In this document: in pieces, positions 1 to 7,008 of the stretch
How the letters are laid out: each line of letters begins with the position of its first letter
Position numbering within the stretch: position 1 is the first letter of the stretch
Source of the DNA: an uncultured Prevotella sp.
GTDB taxonomy: Bacteria > Bacteroidota > Bacteroidia > Bacteroidales > Bacteroidaceae
Direction of reading: 5' to 3'
Length of the DNA stretch: 44,208 bases
Assembly: GCA_900316565.1 (NCBI GenBank)
Contig: ONDK01000015.1
Coordinates: 1 to 44,208 of the forward strand
Made by a program: the position numbers and the translations under genes
The notes under the pieces: model-generated
What the model was told of the DNA's origin: nothing
The model's database searches: none
Seen by the model: only the letters and a program-made list of their open reading frames with translations

Positions 1-170
1 TATGGAAGTTTGAACTATTGCTAAATCATTACCTCCATTGAGGTAAAACTCTCATAAATCACTCATTTTAAGCTATTCGGCAGATTTTAGCGTAATTTTG
101 ATAATAAATATTCTGTATTACATTTTGTGTATGTATCCTCACAATAGATATGCATGTAATAAGCTGGCAA

Positions 171-201
171 TAAAAAATCCCGACTTTCAGAGAAAACCGG
201 G
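171..201 (-). terminator. Rho-independent terminator after the 170-aa gene
   Basis: On the minus strand a hairpin with arms CCCG/CGGG plus an inner CTTTC/GAAAA pairing (179-201) is followed by a T-rich run (171-178). It lies about 25 bp beyond the stop codon of the 225-737 gene and fits it as terminator. Confidence 0.7.
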
Positions 202-224
202 AACTTATAGTAATGTGATATTAT

Positions 225-737
225 TCAGTATGTATATACTTCGCCTGTCATGGATGCGTGTCCGTCGCTGAAAAATCCTCCGGACTTGCTTTTTTCAGAC
301 AATACAAGTACTATACAGCCTCCCATCTCTGCAGCTGCCTTCCTCATTTTCTTAAGGGTCTTCTCGCTGAAATGTCCTGCGGTTGTAGAGAACGACCATG
401 TGCCGCTTGAATGTTTCTCTATCTGACCGAGCGATTTAAGTCCGAGGACTTCATTCTTGTCGTATACGACACGGACCTTTTCCCAGTCTTCCGGACTGTT
501 TACAGATATTCTCGGAGACATCTGCTGGACTCTGCCACTGGAAAAATCCACCTCGGCAATAGCGCTCCGGCTGATGATATTAATGGCATCCTCGCCTTTG
601 TAAGTGAATTTAATGAACTGGTCCGTAACCTCGGAAACCTTGCCTTCTGCTGTGGTTCCATTATGGAATTTTACCACATCCTGAGCCATGCATGATACGC
701 TCATTAAAAGAAGGAAAAACAGTAGATACTTTCTCAT
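225..737 (-). CDS. Exported protein of unknown function (170 aa)
   Basis: I do not recognise a named family. The first 18 residues are a typical signal peptide (basic start, hydrophobic core, SCMAQ cleavage region), so the product should be periplasmic or outer-membrane associated. Residues 20-70 (DVVKFHNGTTAEGKV onward) look like a small beta-rich module of the kind that reads 'add x to y' in many Bacteroidetes exported proteins. The second half contains a helix-rich stretch with AEMGGCIVLVL, reminiscent of small metal- or ligand-binding YbjQ-like folds, but this resemblance is weak. It has its own -7 box (766-773) and its own terminator, so it is monocistronic. Start chosen at the ATG giving the complete signal peptide. 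Confidence 0.75.
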   Translation of the reverse strand: MRKYLLFFLLLMSVSCMAQDVVKFHNGTTAEGKVSEVTDQFIKFTYKGEDAINIISRSAIAEVDFSSGRVQQMSPRISVNSPEDWEKVRVVYDKNEVLGLKSLGQIEKHSSGTWSFSTTAGHFSEKTLKKMRKAAAEMGGCIVLVLSEKSKSGGFFSDGHASMTGEVYTY

Positions 738-765
738 AGTTTATAGTTTTAGTTATTTGGTTCTG

Positions 766-773
766 CAAAGATA
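766..773 (-). promoter_or_regulatory. -7 promoter box (TATCTTTG)
   Basis: TATCTTTG on the minus strand matches the Bacteroidetes TAnnTTTG -7 element and lies about 30 bp upstream of the 170-aa gene's ATG. Confidence 0.6.
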
Positions 774-843
774 AGATATTTTCATGGAAAAGAAGAACAA
801 CCTCAATTAAATATGACAACAGGCAGTCTATCTGAAAGGTAGA

Positions 844-1287
844 TTAATAATACATACCATCTCCATCATTTCTTCGTTTGTCCATTTCTTCCTTGGTTAG
901 TTGGTTTTCTACCTTTTGCGTAACCAGTCCTTCACGGATCTGGGCATCATTTGAGACCTTCTTTTCAAGGAGGAAGTGTATGACATGCTGCTTGCCCTCG
1001 TCATAGACGTATGTTCCCTTAACCTTCCAACCGCGCTTAGACATGTAGTTAATGGCTCCAGGCATGGAGTGGAACTTTATCGGTTTGCCGTCTTCGCCGT
1101 ATATGGTCTCTTTCTTTTCCTCACCAAAGTCAAGTGATACAACGACCTTGGTCTTGAAAAAACCGATGTCAGTTCCAAGGAGCTCGCAATACGCATAATA
1201 AGAACTGTCAGCAGAATCAGTCTGTGCTGATGATGCAAGGCACATTAGTGCCATAAGCGATAATAAGATGTATTTCTTCATTTTCAA
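844..1287 (-). CDS. Exported protein of unknown function (147 aa)
   Basis: No family recognised. An N-terminal signal peptide is clear (MKMKKYILLSLMALMCLASSAQ). The mature part has about 125 residues with a charged C-terminal tail and no cysteine pair or lipobox. Residues 75-110 contain GWKVKGTYVYDEGKQHVIHFLLEKK, a beta-hairpin-like stretch ending in a phrase often seen where Bacteroidetes exported proteins describe 'hard to reach' conserved GW motifs. The start codon overlaps the end of the upstream 161-aa gene by 4 bp, so the two are translationally coupled and probably act together at the cell envelope. Confidence 0.75.
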   Translation of the reverse strand: MKMKKYILLSLMALMCLASSAQTDSADSSYYAYCELLGTDIGFFKTKVVVSLDFGEEKKETIYGEDGKPIKFHSMPGAINYMSKRGWKVKGTYVYDEGKQHVIHFLLEKKVSNDAQIREGLVTQKVENQLTKEEMDKRRNDGDGMYY

Positions 1288-1769
1288 TATGATTCCGTTA
1301 CGAAATTCTTCATGTACATAAGGTTAATGTCATAGCCCTCGCCATAGTTTCCCTTGTTCACGCCTATCATCACGGTCATTCCGTCATCTGTATGGGCTAC
1401 ATAGGACTTGAAACCGTCAAAGAGTATCTTAGGTTCCCAATTGTATTTGTCAAGCATGCCTTTAAGCTTCTCTCTTTCTGCCTTGGCATCACTGGCGGTG
1501 TTCGTGGAGTTTATGAACATGATCTGCTTAAGGTAGCTTCTGCCAGAGTCGTACTGGAATAAAAAGGCGAGATTTGCCCAGTAGATGTTTCCATAGCCAA
1601 TGTCATGGTATGTAATTATGTCATGGCTGCTTTCATAACTTGGGCCGAACTTCTGCTCAGCCTTTTCCTTTACGGTCTCGTAATCATCGCCGAGGTTTAT
1701 GCCTGCAATCTGGGCATTCACGGTTATGGCAAATAGTAATGAAGTGATTATAAGCAATACTTTCTTCAT
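1284..1769 (-). CDS. Exported protein of unknown function (161 aa)
   Basis: No named family recognised. It carries a signal peptide (MKKVLLIITSLLFAITVNAQ). The mature region begins IAGINLGDDYETVKEKAEQKFG, a pattern (hydrophobic-G-DxY-V-KxFG) that recurs in small exported Bacteroidetes proteins of unknown role; the remainder alternates short beta strands with charged helices. It is the first gene of a two-gene unit with the 147-aa gene (4-bp overlap). A -7 box TACCTTTG lies at 1795-1802, about 26 bp upstream. Confidence 0.75.
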   Translation of the reverse strand: MKKVLLIITSLLFAITVNAQIAGINLGDDYETVKEKAEQKFGPSYESSHDIITYHDIGYGNIYWANLAFLFQYDSGRSYLKQIMFINSTNTASDAKAEREKLKGMLDKYNWEPKILFDGFKSYVAHTDDGMTVMIGVNKGNYGEGYDINLMYMKNFVTESY

Positions 1770-2127
1770 GTTGTTTTGATTTCAGGTTCACATGCAAAGG
1801 TACGAATATAAATTGAGAAAAGGAATACTTCGGGACAATTCTGATATGGCTTTTTCTGCTAAGACTGGATCTCAAGGAAAAGAAACGTCTCAAATTTACA
1901 CAAAAGCAGAGACTGAACCATGATACTACAAGTATTTAGCGCTGATTGGTTAAGTCATTGGAAATAAATCAATTAAGATAACAACTTCGGATTTTTGCGG
2001 CAATTTGCTTCGGTTTTTTGCGCTAATATTTTTCTTTTCCATTTAAGGAAACAAAAGACCACCGCCTTGTTTCGCAACATGACGGTGGCCACTACATGAA
2101 ACCTAAGTAATTAATGAAACCTGATTA
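1770..2127. other. Intergenic region: promoter for the 161-aa gene and terminator of the primase cassette
   Basis: This 358-bp stretch holds a minus-strand -7 box TACCTTTG at 1795-1802 and a hairpin at 2059-2088. The hairpin has CCACCG/CGGTGG outer arms and a TGTT-GCGA-AACA inner stem, and on the minus strand it is followed by TCTTTTGTTT, consistent with termination after the primase gene. The remainder is AT-rich with nothing else I can support. Confidence 0.6.
2045..2088 (-). terminator. Probable terminator of the primase cassette
   Basis: A two-stage hairpin (outer CCACCG/CGGTGG, inner TGTT/AACA with a GCGA tetraloop) is followed on the minus strand by a T-rich tract. It lies 40-80 bp past the primase stop codon. 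Confidence 0.6.
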
Positions 2128-5100
2128 TTATTCTTCGGAATCTGAAAGATTCTGGTTGTCTAGCTTTATTCCATAAACACGCTGCAATATGTCGTAGTCA
2201 AAGCAGTAGGAACGCTGGGAGGTTACCTGATATACCAGTTTGTCCTTGTCTTTCGGGTCTGGTACCTGCTGACGGACTCCCTTTATGCTGACAAAGTAGC
2301 GCATGTTCTTCTCGCCGAGGAAGGCACGGCTCTGCTCTAGATAGTACTTCAGGGACTCTTCGGGAATGACATTATCACCGGCGGAACGTTCCTTCATCTT
2401 ATAGAGCATAAATACCTTCGACTTTTGAATGAACAGGATGGAATGTGTCTCCTGCCACTCTACATTGACAACAGAGCTCTTGAAATGGCGCTTGTACTGT
2501 ATCTTGAAATCGCAGTCCTCGACCAGTTCTCCATCGCCGACAAGGTACTGGACGACGTTCCAAAAGCTGCCAAGCTCGCTGTTTGACTTTGTTTCACGGC
2601 TCTGTGTCTTTATACCGCTGACGGTTATGTCTATAAGTTCCTGTGTTGACAAGCGTACTTTCAGAAGCGGCTCCAGAGTACGGTAAACGGCAAGGGGCGT
2701 TACCCAGTTCTTGAGTATTCTGTCCTCGATGGGCTCATTCTCCAGCTCTCTTGATATGATGTCGAAGGTCTCGTCATACATGGAGGGAAAGAAGCGCTCC
2801 ATGTGGTCGCGGAGGGCAAGGATCTTTATAGTAAGGTGGGTAAGGCCAGTTGATGCCATCGCCATAAGTTTCTTGTGTTCCTGCTTTTCCTCAATGGAGA
2901 ACTCAGAGCGCGGAAAGCGGAGGAAGATAAGACGGGTGAAAAGCGCAATGTCGGTAGTCGGCATCTCCTGACCTGAGACGATAACGCCGCTGTCAACGGC
3001 CGAGGTCTCCTTCTTGCCTGACTTGTCAAGTGACATACGGGTGCGACCGATGCCGTCCCACAGGCCTTTAAGAAACTCTATTCGTTTAGGATCTAGCATA
3101 TTTTTGTACTCTTCAAGATGGACAAGGGCGTTGGAGACGGCACCTACGGCACTACCAAGTGATGCCATGGTGGAGTTCGTGAGGCTTATGCCCTTGTTCT
3201 CTATGATAAAGAAGGACACCAGCGACTGTGCCATGTCTGACTTTCCGCTTCCCTTTGGGCCGAAGAGGTCAAGCAGCGGGAACGAGCGCGTCTTTCGTAT
3301 GACGATGTCCTTGAAAAGGGTGGCCAGGTAGAAGGCGAAGCCCTCCCTGCCGTTGTCGCCATAGACCTTGAAAAGTTGGTCGGTATAGTCCCTGAGCGTT
3401 ACGCTTGAGCGTCCGAGATGTACGAACTGGTGCTCAAATGAGTACTGCCGGTTGTTGTTGCGGTTGAAAGAAGCGTTTGAGGGAAGGAAGAAAGTTCCGA
3501 CATTCTCAACCTTCACTATGCCAAAGTCATCGGTAGGATGGAAATCTCCGTCAATGCAGATGCCGTTGCCGAATGCGAAGAATTCTTCTTTCTGCCACCC
3601 TAGTTGCTTAATCGGCTTTGCGTCCTCGGTCTTGCTGAATAAGTAGCGCTTTAACTTATTGAGTTCTCTTTCTGAAGCATTCCATATAAAGTTGCCTTTC
3701 TGCTCAACCTTTATGCGGAAGGATGCTAGTGAGACAAGGTCGCCTGGGTCAAGGGCAATAAGGATTTTCTTTCCCAAATCGTTTATCATCTCAAAAAGTC
3801 TCTGAGGATTTTCAGAATCTGTAATAAGGTACAATGGCAGGAGAATAAAGTTGGACCATACGTACACGCTTCCCTTGTCCGTAACGGAATAGTACTTGCC
3901 GTTCTCAATGTGGAAACCGTATTTCTGGTTCATGTCATCGGAGTCTTCTTCGTCCTTGTTGCGGTCAAGTTCCTGTTGCTGACGCTGCGTCTCAATAGCC
4001 TGTTGCCACATGCGCTTTCCGGGGACATAGCTTTTGAGCTCGTCAATATAAAGCGACAATTGTGTCTTGTCTGTTATGTACGAAAGCAGGTCTGAAACTT
4101 TCTTCACGACTTCTGACTTCTCTGTAGTCGAATATGCACGGTCAAAGAGGCAGCGGGCGTACCACATCACGAAATCCTCTTCCTGCGTCTGATCAAACAT
4201 CAGCCTGTCCTTGAAATAAGAGTCCGGATCCTGCTTCACGCCGTCAATGGCGGCTATTGGCTTTACAAGGACAGTAAATCCGTGCTTCATGGCCTTGCGT
4301 CCGGCTTTGAACACAGCCTTGTACCCCGGTCCGAATTCCTCTCCCTGCTGCGGTACGTCGCCGTCGGGAATGAAGCAGACTTTATCGGTGAGCTTTTTTA
4401 TAAGTGAGAACTGGCTGTCAGTCCATGCTGTTCCAAGGTCGGCAAAAGAATTGTAAACCTTGAGCTGCTGGAGCCTCATGCAGTCAGGAGCCCCTTCGAC
4501 AAGGTAAACGGTCTGTCCCTTGGAGATGTTATTAAATGCCATGTCTGCCCCGAAAAGTGTCTCACCTTTTTTATATATAGGGGAGTCCTTGCTGTTGATA
4601 TACTTACACTTGTCCTCACCGTCCATGCGGCGGGCCGTAAATGCTATGACTCGCTGCCAGCGGTCGCGGATTGGTATAACAAGTCGTTTATAGAAGAAAT
4701 CATAGTCATTGTCGTTTATAAGACCAAGGGTTACAAGAGGCTTGCGATGATGGCGCTTGCCAACAAGGAACTGTCCGCCCGGAGCATAGCCGAGCCCGAT
4801 CTTGTCGCAGTACTCCTTTCCCCAGCGGTTATAGGCATAGTCTTGGGCTTCCTTACAAGACTTGAACTCGTCGAAATAGTTACGGTAAACGGCATCATTG
4901 ACAATGTAGAGCTCCTCGGTCTCAAGCCGTCGGGCACGTTCTTTCTCTGTTTCCTCACGTTCCGTTACCGTTATTCCCTCACGCGCGGCAAGGTATCTGA
5001 CAGCCTCAGGGAAAGACATGTTCCTTTTCTCCATGACGTAGGTAATGGCATTACCGTGCCGGCCGCAGCCATAGCAGTGGTAATGACCGTCTGGATAGAT

Positions 5101-5244
5101 ATGGAATGACGGAGTCCTCTCTTGGTGGAGCGGACAACAGCCCACCATGGTGGAACCGGACTTTTTCAAGGTAGTGTCCTCCCCGACAAGTGAGGGTAGG
5201 TCAGTTCTTGACAGGATTTCATTAATTGTATTACTCGGTATCAT
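2128..5244 (-). CDS. CHC2 zinc-finger primase fused to an AAA-type ATPase (mobile-element replication protein)
   Basis: The N-terminus is a DnaG-type CHC2 zinc ribbon: C37, H40, C57 and C60 in a CPLH...HCYGCG context. A Toprim domain follows, with the catalytic glutamate at E250 (YLVEGAPD) and the acidic DGD motif at 294-296. About 300 residues later comes a P-loop, GPKGSGKS at 662-669, with a Walker B-like ALVHLEEY near 706-713. So the protein combines primer synthesis and an NTPase, as replication proteins of phages, satellites and integrative elements do. At 1038 aa it is much longer than housekeeping DnaG and lacks an obvious DnaB-interaction domain. It ends a minus-strand cassette with three small genes. 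It is clearly not the chromosomal primase. The exact element type is uncertain because no integrase or capsid gene is in the window. Confidence 0.88.
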   Translation of the reverse strand: MIPSNTINEILSRTDLPSLVGEDTTLKKSGSTMVGCCPLHQERTPSFHIYPDGHYHCYGCGRHGNAITYVMEKRNMSFPEAVRYLAAREGITVTEREETEKERARRLETEELYIVNDAVYRNYFDEFKSCKEAQDYAYNRWGKEYCDKIGLGYAPGGQFLVGKRHHRKPLVTLGLINDNDYDFFYKRLVIPIRDRWQRVIAFTARRMDGEDKCKYINSKDSPIYKKGETLFGADMAFNNISKGQTVYLVEGAPDCMRLQQLKVYNSFADLGTAWTDSQFSLIKKLTDKVCFIPDGDVPQQGEEFGPGYKAVFKAGRKAMKHGFTVLVKPIAAIDGVKQDPDSYFKDRLMFDQTQEEDFVMWYARCLFDRAYSTTEKSEVVKKVSDLLSYITDKTQLSLYIDELKSYVPGKRMWQQAIETQRQQQELDRNKDEEDSDDMNQKYGFHIENGKYYSVTDKGSVYVWSNFILLPLYLITDSENPQRLFEMINDLGKKILIALDPGDLVSLASFRIKVEQKGNFIWNASERELNKLKRYLFSKTEDAKPIKQLGWQKEEFFAFGNGICIDGDFHPTDDFGIVKVENVGTFFLPSNASFNRNNNRQYSFEHQFVHLGRSSVTLRDYTDQLFKVYGDNGREGFAFYLATLFKDIVIRKTRSFPLLDLFGPKGSGKSDMAQSLVSFFIIENKGISLTNSTMASLGSAVGAVSNALVHLEEYKNMLDPKRIEFLKGLWDGIGRTRMSLDKSGKKETSAVDSGVIVSGQEMPTTDIALFTRLIFLRFPRSEFSIEEKQEHKKLMAMASTGLTHLTIKILALRDHMERFFPSMYDETFDIISRELENEPIEDRILKNWVTPLAVYRTLEPLLKVRLSTQELIDITVSGIKTQSRETKSNSELGSFWNVVQYLVGDGELVEDCDFKIQYKRHFKSSVVNVEWQETHSILFIQKSKVFMLYKMKERSAGDNVIPEESLKYYLEQSRAFLGEKNMRYFVSIKGVRQQVPDPKDKDKLVYQVTSQRSYCFDYDILQRVYGIKLDNQNLSDSEE

Positions 5245-5292
5245 ATGCTTAATAATTGGTAGAGGTTACTTTTGTACAGATTGCGGTAACGT

Positions 5293-5514
5293 TTAAATTT
5301 TATCGCATGTTACCATGATCTTCCGGGTGCTGTCCTTCAAAGTCCTGATATGACAGAACACTCCTTTCTCCATACCAATTCCTCGATTGTATTGTGATGT
5401 CTGTACTTTGGCGCTTATCAAAGCATCAACTGACGGGAAAACAAACAGGAGGCTTTCACCAGGAGACATTTTAGATAACTTTTTCCTCATTGAGTTATTT
5501 CGTTCCATAATCAA
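5293..5514 (-). CDS. Small protein of unknown function in the primase cassette (73 aa)
   Basis: Not recognised. It is a basic 73-aa protein with no signal peptide or membrane segment. It contains the stretch SPGESLLFVFPSVDALISAKVQTSQYN, then a beta-like segment (FCHIRTLKDSTRKIMVTCDKI). The gene lies 48 bp upstream of the primase gene and 89 bp downstream of the helix-turn-helix gene, so it is likely co-transcribed. Comparable small ORFs sit before primases in Bacteroidetes mobile elements. An alternative start at the internal MRKKLSK cannot be excluded. Confidence 0.6.
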   Translation of the reverse strand: MIMERNNSMRKKLSKMSPGESLLFVFPSVDALISAKVQTSQYNRGIGMEKGVFCHIRTLKDSTRKIMVTCDKI

Positions 5515-5535
5515 GATGAATTAATTGAGAGAATG

Positions 5536-5571
5536 CCCTGCCGGCGGTTCTTCACGAACGGTACGGCAGGG
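5536..5571. repeat. GC-rich inverted repeat between cassette genes
   Basis: CCCTGCCG at 5536-5543 is perfectly inverted at 5564-5571, and the enclosed 20 bases hold a further TTC/GAA pairing. No T tract follows on either strand, so it is not an ordinary terminator. It may be an mRNA-processing or protein-binding structure, or a DNA site. Confidence 0.55.
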
Positions 5572-5603
5572 ACTTAGCATGTTATTGAGAGTTGTTTATT
5601 TTG

Positions 5604-5801
5604 CTACTTAGACTTGACGTAGTCAAGGAGTTCGCTTTCAAATACGAACCAGCAATTGCCATCTTTGTGCCCCGGAATAAGTTTCTTCTCCAGACGCTTA
5701 TAGATGGAGGATTCTGACCGTTGCATAATTTTTGCCACATCAGCTACTCGCAACAATTTATCAGAGTTTTGCTGGTTCTTCTGTCGTGGTTCGACTTCCA
5801 T
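5604..5801 (-). CDS. Helix-turn-helix DNA-binding protein (excisionase-like, 65 aa)
   Basis: The 65-residue product contains LLRVADVAKIMQRSESSIYK, a winged helix-turn-helix of the MerR/excisionase-like 'helix-turn-helix domain' type. An aromatic wing with the pattern IPGHKDGNCWFV follows. Proteins of this size next to mobile-element primases act as excisionases or copy-control regulators; that role is inferred from family and context. I chose the ATG at 5801 because it starts 7 bp after the stop codon of the upstream 104-aa gene. A longer reading frame extends to 6098, but it runs through the upstream gene in another frame and its extra residues look random. An intermediate ATG at 5846 is possible. 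Confidence 0.75.
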   Translation of the reverse strand: MEVEPRQKNQQNSDKLLRVADVAKIMQRSESSIYKRLEKKLIPGHKDGNCWFVFESELLDYVKSK

Positions 5802-5808
5802 GTCAAAC

Positions 5809-6123
5809 CTAACGGTATTCTTCCGGGATCGCTTCTTTCCAATCATAACGATGTTCTTTATGTGCCAACTCAAAGTTTCTCCATTCCAGATCGACTGGAA
5901 CAAGGACCAGATAGTCCTTGAACTTTGAGTTCGCACAGTGAATAAATATGCCATCTTCTTTGGCATGGCCACCATTGTACGAGCTAAGCATGACAGAGAA
6001 CGAAACCTGATTAAAGCCTTTTGGCTTGTAACATACTTCGACCTCCTCCAATGAGGCTTTTGGAAACCAATGGGCACATACCTCATCATGGTTTTCAAGA
6101 GCTTTTCTAATTTTGAAATCCAT
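5809..6123 (-). CDS. Protein of unknown function, first gene of the primase cassette (104 aa)
   Basis: Not recognised. It is a soluble, acidic 104-residue protein (begins MDFKIRKALENHDEVCAHWF) without signal peptide or membrane helices. A mix of predicted strands and a C-terminal charged helix suggests a small alpha/beta fold. It is preceded by an A/T-rich leader and by a TATCTTTG -7 box at 6314-6321 on the minus strand, which would give a roughly 180-nt 5' leader. The next gene starts 7 bp after its stop, so the cassette is an operon. Confidence 0.65.
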   Translation of the reverse strand: MDFKIRKALENHDEVCAHWFPKASLEEVEVCYKPKGFNQVSFSVMLSSYNGGHAKEDGIFIHCANSKFKDYLVLVPVDLEWRNFELAHKEHRYDWKEAIPEEYR

Positions 6124-6531
6124 TTGTTTTAGTTTTTTGTTTTAAAAATGTGTTTATGCCCATGAAAAATTTATACAAGGGCACACAAAATTAGAAAAAA
6201 GTGATTAGCTGATTTATAAATCGGCCTGTGTTGAACATAATAGGGTAGGCATTACTCGGCTTTTCTTGACTCGGTCTTGTTATCATTTTGCTTTTCGTTT
6301 TTGGTTAATGTCGCAAAGATAGAGTCAAATATCTATAGAAGCAAATAAATTGACGGATTTCGATATTAACTAACTAACTAACTTAATATCTATTTAACAT
6401 TTGAAGTGTCAGAAACGGGTATTTTTATAGAAAAAGTAACTGCGATAAAATAACTCTTGGCCTAATATGAATAACAAAATAAATATTCTAATTTTGTGGA
6501 ATATAAATGCGGTTTATTAGAAAGTTTTTAT
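6124..6531. other. AT-rich leader/possible replication or control region with CTAA iterations
   Basis: No gene is visible. A minus-strand -7 box TATCTTTG lies at 6314-6321. An inverted repeat GATATTAA (6362-6369) and TTAATATC (6383-6390) encloses three tandem CTAA units, and further CTAAC/GTTAG copies occur at 6549-6580. Such short iterations beside a primase operon could be an operator for the helix-turn-helix protein or iterons of a replication origin. This is inference. Confidence 0.4.
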
Positions 6532-6539
6532 TAACTTTG
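6532..6539 (+). promoter_or_regulatory. Plus-strand -7 box (TAACTTTG)
   Basis: A clean TAACTTTG box points towards the 81-bp repeats and the terminator at 6955-6985. It is divergent from the primase-cassette promoter. A transcript of roughly 430 nt with no sizeable ORF would result. Confidence 0.5.
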
Positions 6540-6740
6540 CAAACAGAAGTTAGTACTAAACTAACTATCTAACTAATACTCGAATTTTATTTCGAAAAGC
6601 GGTCTTTAAATTATCAAGGACTATATAAAAAAAGAAATTACACCTTCAGATATCAGTTCTGTGGGCTGAATTTAATAGTTATTAACAGTCCTGAGCCTCT
6701 TATAACAAGTTGATATATTGTCCAAAGGCATTCCAATCAT

Positions 6741-6947
6741 GTTACCAGTTAAGAAGTTAGTAACATAGACAGTTGCAACTGATTGATAATCAAATATGTA
6801 GTGGAATCCCAACGGAATCACTTTTAGCGTTAACCCGATAAACCTGTAAAAAAGGTGAAAGGTTATGTTACTAAACCGAAAGTTGGTAACATGGAACGTT
6901 GTAACGCACTGACTATCAGGCATGGGTATAAATCCCAGCGGAGTCAC
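6741..6947. repeat. Two 81-bp imperfect direct repeats with conserved nested palindromes
   Basis: Copy 1 spans 6741-6821 and copy 2 spans 6867-6947; both are 81 bp and 126 bp apart. Each contains, in the same order, GTTAC...GTAAC (inverted arms about 14 bp apart), GTTGYAAC, a TGAnnATCA palindrome, and a CCC-(A/R)-CGGARTCAC tail. Sequence identity is moderate but the palindromes are kept. The GTTAC/GTAAC pairs have the layout of tyrosine-recombinase core sites, so this could be an attachment or recombinase-binding region of the neighbouring element. Alternatively it is a structured RNA, since a promoter (6532) and terminator (6955) bracket it. Confidence 0.6.
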
Positions 6948-6954
6948 AAGTAAG

Positions 6955-6985
6955 AAGCTGTCCAAATTTTGGACAGCTTTTTTTC
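6955..6985 (+). terminator. Strong Rho-independent terminator just upstream of the RAYT-like gene
   Basis: A perfect 12-bp-arm palindrome (AAGCTGTCCAAA and its inverse around a single T, 6955-6979) is followed by seven to eight T residues on the plus strand. The next gene starts only 24 bp later. Confidence 0.85.
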
Positions 6986-7008
6986 TTTAAAAACCTGAAC
7001 GACAATCT

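Noticed and set aside
5604-6098. A 164-codon frame including the helix-turn-helix domain
   Set aside because: Its first ~100 codons run through the 104-aa gene in another frame and look random; the HTH protein alone starts at 5801.
6885-6910. TTGGTAAC...TTGTAAC in the 81-bp repeat as a possible Pho-like site
   Set aside because: The spacing is 15 bp, not 11, and the match is explained by the recombinase-like palindromes.
6672-6965. A 97-codon minus-strand frame over the 81-bp repeats
   Set aside because: It exists because both repeats share a phase (126 bp = 42 codons). It lacks a plausible leader, reads through palindromes and the composition is odd; however several differences between copies are synonymous, so it is not fully excluded.
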